NCBI GenBank assembly: GCA_032718475.1
Contig: JAUCBJ010002226.1
Span: 1-57,404, forward strand
Source of the DNA: Nemertoderma westbladi
Taxonomy: Eukaryota; Xenacoelomorpha; Nemertodermatida; Nemertodermatidae
Direction of reading: 5' to 3'
DNA: 57,404 bases
Shown piece after piece: positions 19,609-31,714 of this stretch (its first letter is position 1; every line of letters begins with the position of its first letter). A model generated the notes under the pieces. It was not told where the DNA came from, made no database searches, and saw only the letters and a program-made list of their open reading frames with translations. The translations under genes and the position numbers were made by a program.

Positions 19609-22600
19609 TTAAGGGAGAATATTCCTATGGAATATCCATTGTTTAAGAACGTTATCGAAAGCCAGAGAACGCCATTGCTGTTGGAGAAGGGAGTACCGAT
19701 CGCGACTGAGGTACAACGGTTTCCCGCGCTTTAAATCCTTGTCCTCCTCTCCGTGGGCGTCGAGGTAGATTAGTCCCCAGGTAGCGGCGCGATTACCTCG
19801 GACTATAATAACGGAGGAAGCGTTGACGCTGAGATAGACCGCGGTCCCGGAACCGCAGGTGACGGAGTGGAGAACCGACTCACTGGCGCTCCGCCGTGAA
19901 GCTGAAACAGACGAAACCGAAACCGACCCCCCGTGGTCGCAAGCGCACTTGGAGTTCCTCAAACAGACGAGGGTACCGCAGACGAGACAGACGGCCGGAT
20001 CCGATGGCTGCTTCCGACACACAGTACAACGCTTTACTCTGTAAAACTGAAAGAATTCATCATAACAATTTGGCAAGTCAAACAGAAGAGGTTGTTGGTA
20101 GGAAACAGATCGGCCTAAGGCATTGGCGATGTTAGTGGAATCCTGGCCGGGGATTGACAACCAGGAACGTATAATAGGAAAGTCCGATTCTGGAATCGCT
20201 TTAATGATATCGGGTAACTGGAGATACGAAAGTAAATGAAGGTATTCCGACTGGTTGGCCTTTTTCGCGACGACCGCTTTGTTATACAAGTAATACCGAC
20301 AAAGTGATACGACCCTAAGGAAACTCAGAGATTCGCGTTCAATAAACTCAACAAACAATTTCTTCGTGGTAATACGTACACCAGTGGGTTGCTGGTCGTC
20401 TGTAGGCCGCGGTATAGCGCGGAACAAATCCAGTAAATGTGCTGCTCCTAGTAGTTCCTGATTTCCACAGACTTCCATTGGCATAATAAGGAACGCGCGC
20501 AGTAGAGTTTGGACGTAGTGGAGAGTATATAGACGGGCGCTAATGCAATCGAAATGAAGTAGAGGTAGATTATGAAGGCGTATGAGTAGCGACATCAACA
20601 AAGATATTGGATCATGTAGAATTAATGGGATATCGATTTTACCCTCTTTATCTTTCGTGTTTAATTCTTTGAAGGAGCAACCAGGTGCGTTTAGCTGCGC
20701 CCATATGAGGCATAGTTTTGGGCACGGAGTACATTCTTCTGTAGCGAGATCGCATAGATACGATCTTAGTTGTTGGAAACAGGAGGCCTCCTTGCTGAAC
20801 TCCACGGCGTTCTTGGAGTCGACAATAAATTCCTTCCCGTCAAGTTTCACTAGTTCAAATAAAAGGAAAGTTCGCAGAATAGATTGCATATAGTTGAAGA
20901 AACAATCCGTGGCCCCCCTCTCGTAAAAACTAGGAACTTCTATAACCTCCCAGGTATTAGTAACGTGGCTAATGAACGGTTGGTCAAGTATGTTAGTATG
21001 TTGGTGAAGAAAGAGGTCACTGAAATTCGGGTATGGTTTCTGCGGCGAGGTGGCGTTTGAGTTGTAGCTCAAGGACTTCGCGATCTCTTGTGATGGGGGT
21101 GTGCCAATGGAGACGGCGGGGACGCGAGAGAACTCCGCAGTGCAGGGCAATGCGAAGTTGGCCAGTTGTCGACACAACGGGCACGTGTACTCATGGTGGT
21201 CGAGAGTTCGAGTCCGCATGGTGTCAGGCATCGAAGGAATCGACTTCATGTAGCGATCCAAACACCGGAGATGCAGGTGATGTCCGCAAGTACTGACCGA
21301 GAGTTGCCCGAGCGAGACAAAACTACTCACCACTTCCAGCAGACATTTCGAATACATTTTAAGTGTTTCTTCTTGCCTCATTTCAACGGCGCTTCGCTTT
21401 GGTCCATATACAGAGTAGCTGTCAGAGTCGCTGAGTTTTAGCTTGGGAACCATCTCCACCCCCGTGTCCTGGTAAGCCTCGCCGAGAACCGAGGTCCACT
21501 GCAGGAACACAACCTTAGCAATCAGATCATCTGGGGTACTTTCCCCATCCTGACTGCATATAATGCAATGGTAAGTTTCTATGTTCCCTGAAACAGAGTT
21601 GGAAGTATCCAAAATGTCTACCCCGGAGTCATTCAGGGCCATGAAAGCTTTCTGCTTGGAGGCGTAATCCTCCATGAGTTGCTTCTGCCGCGCTACGGCT
21701 CTAGTGCGTCTATCGCTGGCCGTCTTGGCGGTGGACTGACAGGGTTGCCGGGTGCCCGGGCTGTCACTGAGACTCTGCATTGCCGCGTCAAAGTTCATAC
21801 CGGCCTGACGCAGAATATCCGCGAGAGTTGGTCTGAGACGAGCTATCCGTTCGAGAATCCGAGTAACGCAAACATCGGCGCTCGCAATAACCGACGGTTT
21901 GGTATCGACAGGCGTTGGTGACGAGCTCAACAATTTACTCCTCAACTTCAAAAGCAAACTCAACATACTCTCATTAATTGGTTTACTTCTATAATAAACC
22001 GCCTCGCTTTCTTCGCTCTGGGCCAACGGCGCCGACTTATCAATGGGAATCGTTGATGGACCAGCGACTTCCATATCTTCCCCGAAGTAGGCGAGATCCA
22101 GAGGCTCCATATCCACATCGACTGCCATGCCGATGGCCTCAATGTAACCGGGCTCGTCGAATAGTGAGAAACTAGTTGCGGATGAGGAGTGAGATTTGGG
22201 TTTGTGCACCGTAGCTGTGGCTGTTTCTGTAACAACCGCCGGAATAGCTGCCTTCTTTATCGTAATACCTAAATTAGCGAGTAAATTATTGGAGGGGAAC
22301 AACGTTTTGAAACCTAAATTACCAGAGTTATCCACAACTTCGTCCACTTTTTCCTCGCAAACGTCCAAAGCTAAACTAAGTATATAAATAGTCTTAAACA
22401 ATAAGTTATCGGGGAACCATTTCTTAGAGTATACAGCTTTGTATAGCAGAATGAACAGAGATGAGTGGAGAATGCGACTGTGTAGGATTCGTTTAAGTCC
22501 GTTATACTGAGGGAGAAGATCCGGGAGCCGACGCATGGGAGGCCATGGGTTCCTCGGCACGGGACCTTGGGTGCGCCCCCATGCGACGTATCGGTCCACC

Positions 22601-23280
22601 GCTGTCTGCACGTCCTTCTTGCCCATAGTGCGGTGTATCACGTGGATGTGGTCGTAGAGTTGGTCCCAGACGAGAGACCGCGGTGCGTAGACGCCGGACT
22701 GCAGGTTCCCCGGTTCGAAACTCGGGCGTTTGAACTCGGCGAGTCGGTTGAGTGTCTCGTCGAAGTCGGGATTGTCGGTGTAATGTCGGTCGTGGTTGAC
22801 CTCGTGCATGATATCCGTGAGTCTACTGTAGGGGGGATCGGATATACACAGTTGCGTTACAAGTTCACGTTCTATCACATCTTCTGAACCGCTCTGCGCC
22901 CTGAATGTGAGAATAATAGCTATGTAGGTAAAGGCGCCCTCGACTAGACACATCTGTCGGTCGTAGTCAATGGGAATACTGACGTCATCGTCTAACACTA
23001 GCCAAGGAATCAAACGGAAACTTTGGAACACGGATGAAAGCAGCCAATCAGGAGAGAGACGCGATGCGCATAACTGTAGGAGGAATATATCCGGGTCGGC
23101 GAGAGATTGGGCGAGGTTAGGCTGCGTGTAGGTGAACAGTTGGCCCTGTATGGTGATACCGTTGCGGGCCCAGAGCTTGGAGCAGACTTCGGTGACCCCG
23201 GACAGGACCGAGAGCGGGAAGCAAGCGATTAGTTGGAGAAAGTCAAGGGAAATAAACTCAGGTATGTCCTCGGAGTACAC
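19609..23280 (-). CDS. UBR3: UBR3 E3 ubiquitin ligase, coding exon 2 (RING and C-terminal domain)
   Basis: This is the C-terminal 1,223 residues of the ligase whose first exon is at 27076-28755 (phase 0 join, acceptor TATATTTCAG ending at 23281). The exon opens VYSEDIPEFISL and passes through UBR3-typical helical sequence (ASRLSPDWLLSSVFQSF, GNPWPPM). It reaches a RING region at about residues 1131-1262 of the full protein, with YHCIIC, TCGHHLHLRC and CPLCRQ supplying the Cys/His ligands, then a cysteine cluster (CTVCRK, CLVCGTLVCL) and the conserved end WGLIYLDAHGEEDKDL. UBR-family enzymes transfer ubiquitin from an E2 to substrates; UBR3 acts in the cytosol. The full length, 1,783 residues, is close to human UBR3 (about 1,890). 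A stretch at about 945-1110 is low complexity and poorly conserved. Confidence 0.93.
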   Translation of the reverse strand: MYSEDIPEFISLDFLQLIACFPLSVLSGVTEVCSKLWARNGITIQGQLFTYTQPNLAQSLADPDIFLLQLCASRLSPDWLLSSVFQSFRLIPWLVLDDDVSIPIDYDRQMCLVEGAFTYIAIILTFRAQSGSEDVIERELVTQLCISDPPYSRLTDIMHEVNHDRHYTDNPDFDETLNRLAEFKRPSFEPGNLQSGVYAPRSLVWDQLYDHIHVIHRTMGKKDVQTAVDRYVAWGRTQGPVPRNPWPPMRRLPDLLPQYNGLKRILHSRILHSSLFILLYKAVYSKKWFPDNLLFKTIYILSLALDVCEEKVDEVVDNSGNLGFKTLFPSNNLLANLGITIKKAAIPAVVTETATATVHKPKSHSSSATSFSLFDEPGYIEAIGMAVDVDMEPLDLAYFGEDMEVAGPSTIPIDKSAPLAQSEESEAVYYRSKPINESMLSLLLKLRSKLLSSSPTPVDTKPSVIASADVCVTRILERIARLRPTLADILRQAGMNFDAAMQSLSDSPGTRQPCQSTAKTASDRRTRAVARQKQLMEDYASKQKAFMALNDSGVDILDTSNSVSGNIETYHCIICSQDGESTPDDLIAKVVFLQWTSVLGEAYQDTGVEMVPKLKLSDSDSYSVYGPKRSAVEMRQEETLKMYSKCLLEVVSSFVSLGQLSVSTCGHHLHLRCLDRYMKSIPSMPDTMRTRTLDHHEYTCPLCRQLANFALPCTAEFSRVPAVSIGTPPSQEIAKSLSYNSNATSPQKPYPNFSDLFLHQHTNILDQPFISHVTNTWEVIEVPSFYERGATDCFFNYMQSILRTFLLFELVKLDGKEFIVDSKNAVEFSKEASCFQQLRSYLCDLATEECTPCPKLCLIWAQLNAPGCSFKELNTKDKEGKIDIPLILHDPISLLMSLLIRLHNLPLLHFDCISARLYTLHYVQTLLRAFLIMPMEVCGNQELLGAAHLLDLFRAIPRPTDDQQPTGVRITTKKLFVEFIERESLSFLRVVSLCRYYLYNKAVVAKKANQSEYLHLLSYLQLPDIIKAIPESDFPIIRSWLSIPGQDSTNIANALGRSVSYQQPLLFDLPNCYDEFFQFYRVKRCTVCRKQPSDPAVCLVCGTLVCLRNSKCACDHGGSVSVSSVSASRRSASESVLHSVTCGSGTAVYLSVNASSVIIVRGNRAATWGLIYLDAHGEEDKDLKRGKPLYLSRDRYSLLQQQWRSLAFDNVLKQWIFHRNILP

Positions 23281-23514
23281 CTGAAATATAAGTGCGATAT
23301 ATATATAAGAAAAGTATTCGCGTGAAAAACTATAAAACAAATAAAATTAAGTTTTAAAAAAAATCCAAGCACAAGGGAGGATTTTATTAGAGACGAGAAC
23401 TGTAATCTTATATTTAAAAAAAGTTAAAAAATTGAAATATTTGATTGAAAGAAAATGGGTCATTTCCTCGTATAATGAATAATTATTATTCTCCGATAAT
23501 CCCTACATATGCCG

Positions 23515-25198
23515 CTGTTCAGTGTGGTGGACATTGCTTGCCTGTGCAGCAGTGTGGTGGACATTGCTCGCCTGTGCAGCAGTGTGGTGGACATTGCTCT
23601 CCTGTGCAGCAGTGTGGTGGACATTGCTCGCCTGTGCAGCAGTGTGGAGGACATTGCTCGCATGTGCAGCAGTGTGTACATTGCTCTCCTGTGCAGAAGT
23701 GTGGTGGACATTGCTCGCCTGTGCAGCAGTTTGGTGGACATTGCTCGCCTGTGCAGTAGTGTGGTGGACATTGCTCGCCTGTGCAGCAGTGTGGTGGACA
23801 TTGCTCGCGTGTGCAGCAGTATGGTGGACATTGCTCGCCTGTGCAGCAGTGTGGTGGGCATTGTTCGCCTGTGCAGCATTGTTGTGGACATTGCTCGCCT
23901 GTGCAGCAGTGTGGTGGACATTGCTCGCCTGTGCAGCAGTGTGGTGGACATTGCTCGCCTGTGCAGTAGTGTGGTGGACATTGCTCGCCTGTGCAGCAGT
24001 GTGGAGGACATTGCTCGCCTGTGCAGCTGTGTGTACATTGCTCTCCTGTGCAGCAGTTTGGTGGACATTGCTCGCCTGTGCAGCAGTTTGGTGGACATTG
24101 CTCGCCTGTGCAGCAGTATGGTGGACATTGCTCGCCTGTGCAGCAGTGTGGTGGATATTGATCTCACCGTGCAGCAGTGTGGTGGACATTGCTCGCCTGT
24201 GCAGCAGTGTGGTGGACATTGCTCGTCTGTGCAGCAGTGTGGTGGACATTGCTCGCCTGTGCAGCAGTGTGGTGGGCATTGCTCGGCTGTGCAGTAGTGT
24301 GGTGGACATTGCAGGCCTGTGCAGCAGTGTGGTGGACATTGCTCGCCTGTGCAGTAGTGTGGTGGACATTGCTCGCCTGTACAGTAGTGTGGTGGACATT
24401 GCTCGCCAGTGCAGCAGTGTGGTGAACATTGCTCGCCTGTGCAGTAATGTGGTGGCATTGCTCGCCTGTGCAGCAGTGTGGTGGACATTGCTCGCCTGTG
24501 CAGAAGTGTGGTGGACATTGCTCGCCTGTGCAGTAGTATGGTGGACATTGCTCGCCTGTGCAGCAGTGTGGTGGATATTGCTCGGCTGGGCAGCAGTGTC
24601 GTGGATATTGCTCGCCTGTGCAGCAGTGTGGTGGACATTGCTCGCCTGTGCAGCAGTGTGGTGGGCATTGCTCGGCTGTGCAGTAGTGTGGTGGACATTG
24701 CTCGCCTGTGCAGAAGTGTGGTGGACATTGCTCGCCTGTGCAGAAGTGTGGTGGACATTGCTCGCCTGTACAGTAGTATGGTGGACATTGCTCGCCTGTG
24801 CAGCAGTGTGGTGGATATTGCTCGCCTGTGCAGCAGTGTCGTGGATATTGCTCGCCTGTGCAGCAGTGTGGTGGACATTGCTCGCCTGTGCCGCAGTGTG
24901 GTGGGCATTGCTCGGCTGTGCAGTAGTGTGGTGGACATTGCTCGTCTGTGCAGCAGTGTGGTGAATATTTTTCGCCTGTGCAGCAGTGTGGTGGACATTA
25001 CTCGCCTGTGCAGCAGTGTGGTGGACATTGCTAGCCTGTGCAGCAGTGTGGTGTGCATTGCTCGGCTGTGCAGTAGTGTGGTGGGCATTGCTCGGCTGTG
25101 CAGTAGTGTGGTGGACATTGCTCGCCTGTGCCTCAGTGTGGTGGACATTGCTCGCCTGTGCAGCAGTGTGGTGGACATTGCTCGCCTGTGCAGCAGTG
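23515..25198 (+). repeat. 30-bp minisatellite in the UBR3 intron, block 1
   Basis: About 56 copies of a 30-bp unit (TGGACATTGCTCGCCTGTGC, then AGCAGTGTGG) with point variants and a few shortened units. Since 30 is divisible by three and the unit has few stops, every frame shows spurious ORFs up to 575 codons. It starts about 235 nt from the exon-2 acceptor. Confidence 0.95.
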
Positions 25199-26146
25199 CG
25201 TCTCCATCTGTTCGGTCGGGCTAAACCCACAATACGGTACTCCTACCCGCCGCCAAATAGAAACTAAATGAATTCCCACCCGCCGTAAAATATCACCCTC
25301 ATCTCCATAAAAAGTTCTACATCCTTCTCTACCTCTACAGAGTCACGGTACATAATATTTAAATTTTCTAATAAATATATTAAATAAACTATAAACAGTA
25401 ACAGTGTGGTAGTGCAGCAGTGTGGTGGGCATTGCTCGGCTGTGCAGTAGTGTGGTGGACATTGCTCGCCTGTGCAGAAGTGTGGTGGACATTGCTTGCC
25501 TGTGCAGTAGTATGGTGGACATTGCTCGCCTGTGCAGCAGTGTGGTGGATATTGCTCGCCTGTGCAGCAGTGTCGTGGATATTGCTCGCCTGTTCAGCAG
25601 TGTGGTGGACATTGCTCGCCTGTGCAGCAGTGTGGTGGGCATTGCTCGGCTGTGCAGTAGTGTGGTGGACATTGCTCGTCTGTGCAGCAGTGTGGTGAAT
25701 ATTTTTCGCCTGTGCAGCAGTGTGGTGGACATTACTCGCCTGTGCAGCAGTGTGGTGGACATTGCTAGCCTGTGCAGCAGTGTGGTGGGCATTGCTCGGC
25801 TGTGCAGTAGTGTGGTGGGCATTGCTCGGCTGTGCAGTAGTGTGGTGGACATTGCTCTCACCGTGCAGCAGTGTGGTGGACATTGCTCGCCTGTGCAGCA
25901 GTGTGGTGGACATTGCTCGCCTGTGCAGCAGTGCGTCTCCATCTGTTCGGTCGGGCTAAACCCACAATACGGTACTCCTACCCGCCGCCAAATAGAAACT
26001 AAATGAATTCCCACCCGCCGTAAAATATCACCCTCATCTCCAAAAAAAGTTCTACATTCTTCTCTACCTCTACAGAGTCACGGTACATAATATTTAAATT
26101 TTCTAATAAATATATTAAATAAACTATAAACAGTAACAGTGTGGTA
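25199..26146 (+). repeat. 735-bp tandem duplication: flank plus minisatellite block 2
   Basis: The segment after block 1 (25199-25412, starting TCTCCATCTGTTCGGTCGGG) is repeated at 25934-26146 with only a few differences, offset 735 bp. Between them sits a second run of about 17 copies of the 30-bp unit (25413-25933), whose order of variants matches the end of block 1. The unit was therefore duplicated as a block, together with unique flank. Confidence 0.92.
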
Positions 26147-27075
26147 CAGTGTAGTACTACATACAGTATAAGAATACAGTATTAGATTTATTATTAGTTG
26201 TATACAAGATATACAGTATTAGTATAAAAACAGTAGATAGTTGTTTTAAATAGCCATAAAAACTAAATGAATATAAAATTATCATTTAATGATCGCAAAT
26301 TGATGGAATTTGAATTTTCAAACATCAATCGAAAACAGTATTAAAAAAAAAGGTCTTTACGAAAAAGATTTATCAATATTTATAATCAATTTGTGAAAAA
26401 AAAATTTTCCGTCGTAAACCGTTATAGTTTTAGAAAAATATCGCGCATGCAGAACTGTACGATTTGATCTCGGACTTACCTGTCCTCGATTAAAAGGGAT
26501 AAGTCACGAACGGGATATTATCTCGATGAACTATTTTCAGATTTGAAATCTACATTAAATTTTTGATCTAGAATCGGTGAAATAATAAACATACAGGTAA
26601 CACACGGGTAAATAACATGTCGAGGGCAGATTTATACAATTCCCCGTCGTTTTAAAATATATTTTGATTTGAAGACGATTTGATTAAATATGTATATTCT
26701 ATATGGAGCTTCACGTGCTTCGCGCTGTCTATATAGGAGCGTCGATATCGTGACCATAGAGGAGAGCAAGAACTACAGATACAGAGGTGAAACAAATCAC
26801 ACATCAGCTAAATAATAATATTTGAATGTTTTCTTTGGTGTTGTTCTGCCTCTTTGAAAAATAACAAAAAAAAACATTTATATTATATTCTGACAGTCAG
26901 CCCTATTTATTAAAATTACTCGTTGTATCTTCTCAGACCTCTCTGTAAGGAATCTGAGGCAAATGAGGTAGTTTTTCGCGTTGTTCTGTTTCTATGGTTA
27001 CGATATTTTTGATTTATGTAACTAAATGACGCATTATAATGTAAGTCAACTCTATAAAGGTTTAGGTCGATATAC

Positions 27076-28755
27076 CTTAACGTAATGCCCAAGACACATT
27101 GCCCAAAACCGAAGCAACGGTGAGTGGAAACAAAGGATATCCTTATTGATTAAATCTCCACACCGGTAATTAACGTCACAAAAGAACTTATAGATATATC
27201 CAATAGAGTCCTTCATAACTGCGAGTAGAAGATGTTTACCCTCGACGTCACTAAGGTGGTCTAACAACGCCCATTGTGGGAGCGAACAGGCCTCGAACTC
27301 GAGTAGAAAAGAGGTGAAATACGTGGAGATTTCGTACTCGATGTGGGTGTGGAGTTCACGGATGTTCACGTTCATACCGGTCATTAGCGACAACAAGTGG
27401 AACCAACAGCGTCTGAGTTCGGCGCTGGTGAGCAGCGTGATAGCGACCTCGCGATGCGATAGTAGGTTCGCGAAATCGCTCACCAAAGGCCAGAAACTGT
27501 GGTTCTTTATGTGGGGATTGCGGCAGTCGACCACGAGATGAGTGGCGTCTCGGTTCAACTGGCAGACAGCGCTCGTCGCTTCCAGCATACAATACAACGA
27601 CGTTACCATTATATGTAGGAGAGATTCGTTGTTGACGAGGTTCGCTGCGACTATCTCGTTACTGAAGAGTTGCACGCTCATGTGAACAATCCGAGAGGTC
27701 AAACCGTCGACATCTTCGGAGCGCTGGAGGATGTCACTGATGAATATGTAATGGTGGACGAAAGCGCGGGAAAATATGTCTTTATATCCCTCATCGGGAA
27801 GCAAGGAGAGCAATAAAGTGACTAACTTCTCGGGGAATGCGTACTGGAAAGTCCAGAAAACAATTTCGTCTACCGGAGTTTTGTGTTCAATCTGTAAACG
27901 GACCTGGGTAGGGGATCCCGGTAGAAAAGAGTTTAAAGGAGGGAAAGTTAACTTATTAATGAAAGATTCGTAGATCATTTGACTTCGGCTGAATGTTGTA
28001 AGTCTAGAGTTTTCATCATTGTTTTCGACTTCCACGACATCCCGACACTTGGAGATTAGATTCTCGTAGGCCGTTTCATCCCTCATAGATTTACTCAGAA
28101 TATTTATTATCGGGGAACCGTGTTGACATAATTCCTGGAACATATCCATCAACAGGTCGCCCTCGGCTAGTGCCGATGGGGATGAGGTCCAATTGTCTCG
28201 CGATTGGTCTCGGCTGTTCCTTAGGAACAATAGAAGCGATTGAACAACCCAGGGGATGACTCGAGATGCGAAGGACAACACGTCCTTGGGGCAGTTATCC
28301 ACGGGGGCCTTTCCGGGGCCGTGCTTCGGGCAGAAACCTTTCTCCTGCATCACCATCCCGTCGCCACAGTCGCACGCGCCTCCTGATTGGCTGCGGAACA
28401 TGTTGAAGTCGTGGCCCTCGTGATTCCCGGCTAGGAAGCACTCGGCGCAGAGAGACATACACGGAGAGACGCCGCAGGTGCGGCAACGGTACGCCACAAA
28501 GTTGGAGTGCCACACGAACCCGCACTTTTGCGACTCATCGTATTTGCTAACTGTCTCCTGGAACTCTTGAGGAGTTAAACCTCCGGCGATTAGCCATCGG
28601 ATCCATTCCAGGCTTTCCGTCGAAGTCGGGTCGAATATCTCATCTAAAAACTTAGTTAGTTGCTCGTATCCCACCGCCACGCACTCCGCTTTCAATCCCA
28701 ACACAAATGCTTTCTTTTGCTGTCGAAAATGTTTTAACCGGTGTCCATACGCCAT
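27076..28755 (-). CDS. UBR3: UBR3 E3 ubiquitin ligase, coding exon 1 (UBR box)
   Basis: 560 codons from ATG (28755-28753) to donor AAG|GTATAT. Residues 78-146 form a UBR box, with YRCRTCGVSPCMSLCAEC, NHEGHDFNMF and GGACDCGD supplying zinc ligands; this run is characteristic of UBR3 rather than UBR1/UBR2. After it come the helical UBR3 segments (EFVFWT-like DEIVFWTFQYAFPEKLVTLLL, then SRIVHMSVQLFSNE). The N-terminus is shorter and less Ala/Gly-rich than in vertebrates; the ATG chosen is the first in frame and the sequence before it is not protein-like. In this copy the whole protein is split by one intron only, whereas vertebrate UBR3 is split by dozens. Confidence 0.93.
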
Positions 28756-29160
28756 ATCAAATTATTCTGTAATTCTATGTTACTAAATTGCAGTATGATT
28801 AAAGAAATACAGAAATATGAAATAAATACCGACGGCACAGATCCAGCCCAGTGTAGGTAAACACAAACAAACTTACTCCCTCGACTCTCTGCCTCGAGTC
28901 TCTAGCTACCGTACGCGCTCTTGCTGGGTTTATAGGTTATTGATAAGTGTTTCATGTAGACGATTAATGTATTTTCTCGTACAGGTATTATTAAATTTAA
29001 AAAGTTTCATTCAGTTTCTTTCTTCAATTGGTTAGGCCTAATTGGTATAGGCCTAGGCAAGGCATAATACAGTAATAAATAAATAGGACACACAAAATAC
29101 TCTACAGTAGGTATCAGGGTATAGATAGATAGGAAGATCTGAAGAGGGTGCTGGCTGGCT
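28756..29160 (-). promoter_or_regulatory. 5' flank of UBR3
   Basis: This should hold the 5' UTR and promoter. I see no clear TATA box or CpG-rich core; the sequence is AT-rich apart from a CTCGAGTC-type stretch near 28880. Confidence 0.35.
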
Positions 29161-29290
29161 GGTCACCTCGCCGCACTGCCACTTCGCCTTCGCCGCAGGT
29201 CACCTCGCCGCAGATAATGTGCGGCGAGGTGTCTCACTGTGAATGCCAATTCGCCGCAAATTATCGGACACCTCGCCGCAAGGCAATATT
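29161..29290. repeat. CACCTCGCCGCA repeat with perfect hairpin
   Basis: The 12-mer CACCTCGCCGCA or close variants occurs about five times, in both orientations. Two copies form a perfect 12-bp stem with 7-nt loop (29201-29212 and 29220-29231). The GC-rich block stands out in an AT-rich flank. Confidence 0.8.
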
Positions 29291-29678
29291 AATCATTTAT
29301 TTCTAAATTTACACAGGGAAGCCTAGTTATGGCAGTATGGCATTGGACATTATGTATTATAAAATAAAATAAAATAATACGGTCAGACGGTAAGGTTTGT
29401 TGATTTCAAACACTGTAGCCTACTCTTCTCTTCAACTACAACCAAGAACTACAACAGGATTTACTCCTGTAATTAAATTAAATTACTACCGGTACTCACT
29501 ACTCCTGATGCTGATGCTGCCTTACTCAATGTTAAATAAATTAATGTTCTGGAATATTTATGACGTAAGTAGATATCACTTCACCAACATAAAACGAATA
29601 TTGGATATTGAGTTATGTTTATTTTATTATTATGTTTTATTGTTATTTATTGTTGTTTAACTATTAATAATTAAATTG

Positions 29679-29946
29679 TAAAATATTTTTTATGAAATTT
29701 CTTAATTTTCATTATACATGCGTTGTGTTGAAAAAGCATCGAAGTATGTAGAAAAAGGTTGCACGTATAATTTCAGCAAAATCCATGCACACATTACACA
29801 CTCAAAATTTATTACAACTTTAGTGTCTGCAAGAGTCGAACTGGGCAAGACTTAGCGACGTAAGACGCCTTTTTCTACTTCGATGCTTTTTCAACACAAC
29901 GCATGTACAGTATAATGAAAATTAAGAAATTTCATAAAAAATATTT
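29679..29946. mobile_element. Foldback/MITE-like hairpin element, about 78-bp arms
   Basis: The left arm (29679-29758) and right arm (29868-29946) are nearly perfect complements (GCGTTGTGTTGAAAAAGCATCGAAG against CTTCGATGCTTTTTCAACACAACGC in part). The 110-bp centre recurs in diverged form at about 50930-51000 (AAATCCATGCA...GCAACTTTAGT). Confidence 0.88.
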
Positions 29947-31714
29947 TCACATTTTTAAATTGAAAAATCTGGCCACCCCAGTCCTGCAGTAAGGATTTAA
30001 TGGATGTCGAACTATCATCATGCGGCGAAATTTCGAATCATCTTTCGAATCATCGAGAAATTTGAAAAAGGAGTAGCCCCCCCCCCCCCCCCCCCCCCCC
30101 TCCATACGCTGCACCTCCAAGTTATTCAAAATTTTCAAATGTGTTTATAAGGGCAAATAAAGGTGTATCGGATATCTTCTTGGCCAACACCTTTTCGCCA
30201 AAACTACAGGCCGAACTCAACGATGAAACTTATACATATGTACAGTAATCATGCAACTTACTGATAAGGTGTGAGGCGAGCCAATAAGTTTAGGTGAGTC
30301 TTTTTTAGCGGTATAATTAGTGAACCGCGTCTGTCGTCTTGTCTTTTGAAATATTTGAACGCTAATACTGTAAGTCGGTAATCATTGATGAAAAGGAACC
30401 AAACTTGGTAAACATGTACTAGTCCTGGTAGTCTATTAAAAGCTTAGTAATTCTACACACAGACATACTTATATAGTTCCTATGTTAGCCGCTAGGGGGA
30501 GAATTATAAGACACACTGTAGAAATAGCTATAATTATCATCCCAATGGCTTAATGGCTCTGCCAAATAGCTCTGTCATATTGATCAGTGATGAAATGTGT
30601 CTGATTTGTTAATTTATAATAAATATCAAACGATATGGCCCGACCCTATATGATATATACAGTAGGTAGGTATAATACGTCTTTGAATTGGTGCTTATAC
30701 ACACACACTTTTGACTTTGAGTTATATACTTTGTCGTATAGTATAGAATTCAATATAGTTTGTCGTATAGAATTAAACAATCACATACAATCCGAAAGAT
30801 CGGGAGGTATGGGGAATCTGCCCGAGAAAAGCAATCCTGCCTTTATACATCTTTATACATAACGCTATTGTGATTATTAATGGGGATGGGGGGGGGGGAG
30901 GGGGGGGGGGGGGTAATGCTCTCTCGCTAAAAATTTCAGAAATTTGTTTTTTATTCTACTGTAGATCAGAATTTAATGGGGATTTCTAATCTGAAAACGG
31001 CTTACTGTAGATCTCTTTTAGTTCTGTCTGCCAATCTGTCTGTCAAAATGCAAGACAGTCAGACAGACAACCGAGAGAGGGACAGACTAAATTTTCACCA
31101 AATATTAAAACTGACAATAAATTAAAAAATGAAATCAGCGACCCCGAAAATACCCATAAATATAATTTTAGCACGGTGGTGGGCTTCCTTCGTGTCAGAC
31201 ACTAATAACTATATTGGTAAATGTGTTATTGGTAGGCCTGCTGTTTATTTTATGGACCTCCGTCTGGATTAAAGATTATAATTATAATAATAATAATAAC
31301 CAACCAGACCCCATACAGGTAGTTTTGCGCGGGAGGTGAACTTTGAAAGCGATTATCTAAGAATGACATTTTCTCGCACGAAAAATACTACTCCTCAATT
31401 TCTTAACCGTTTCTTGCAATTTTTGCTTTATATGAAAGGTAATTTCAAAAGTTTCAAAATTTCACGCAGTTTTCTTAATTTGATAATATTTCCCCATTTT
31501 TTTTAATGTAAATTACAAAAAAAACATGGGTGTTTCAGTTTTTAAAAAATTGAAACGGTTAGTTCGAAAAGGTCCTATCTGCAAAAAATCAATCAAAGGA
31601 AAACGAAAAAAAAACTGTTTATTTACATAAAAATCAATCCATTGACAGTAATTCTCTCTAAGGTGAAAAAGTTTATTAATAAACAATATAGGCCTACTGT
31701 TCGGTATACAGATG
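29947..31714. other. Intergenic with homopolymers and diverged repeats
   Basis: Contains a run of 24 C (30077-30100), a G-rich run (30888-30913), a diverged copy of the 13-kb foldback loop (30940-31010), a GTCTGACTGTC-type inverted motif (31025-31075), and a segment at 30330-30420 resembling 52010-52095. No gene is recognised. Confidence 0.6.

Larger units (their letters stand above)
23281..27075 (-). other. Single CDS intron of UBR3
   Basis: The donor AAG|GTATAT (27075 leftward) and acceptor TTTCAG (23283-23281) define a 3.8-kb intron. Minisatellites and a 735-bp duplication occupy the acceptor-side half. The donor-side part (26146-27050) is AT-rich with no further feature seen. Confidence 0.8.

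Noticed and set aside
23445-25267. Several long ORFs on both strands (up to 575 codons)
   Set aside because: They come from a 30-bp tandem unit without stops; the peptides are simple repeats with no domain.
29397-29660. 87-codon hydrophobic ORF
   Set aside because: AT-rich, Tyr/Leu-rich translation without a domain; likely chance.
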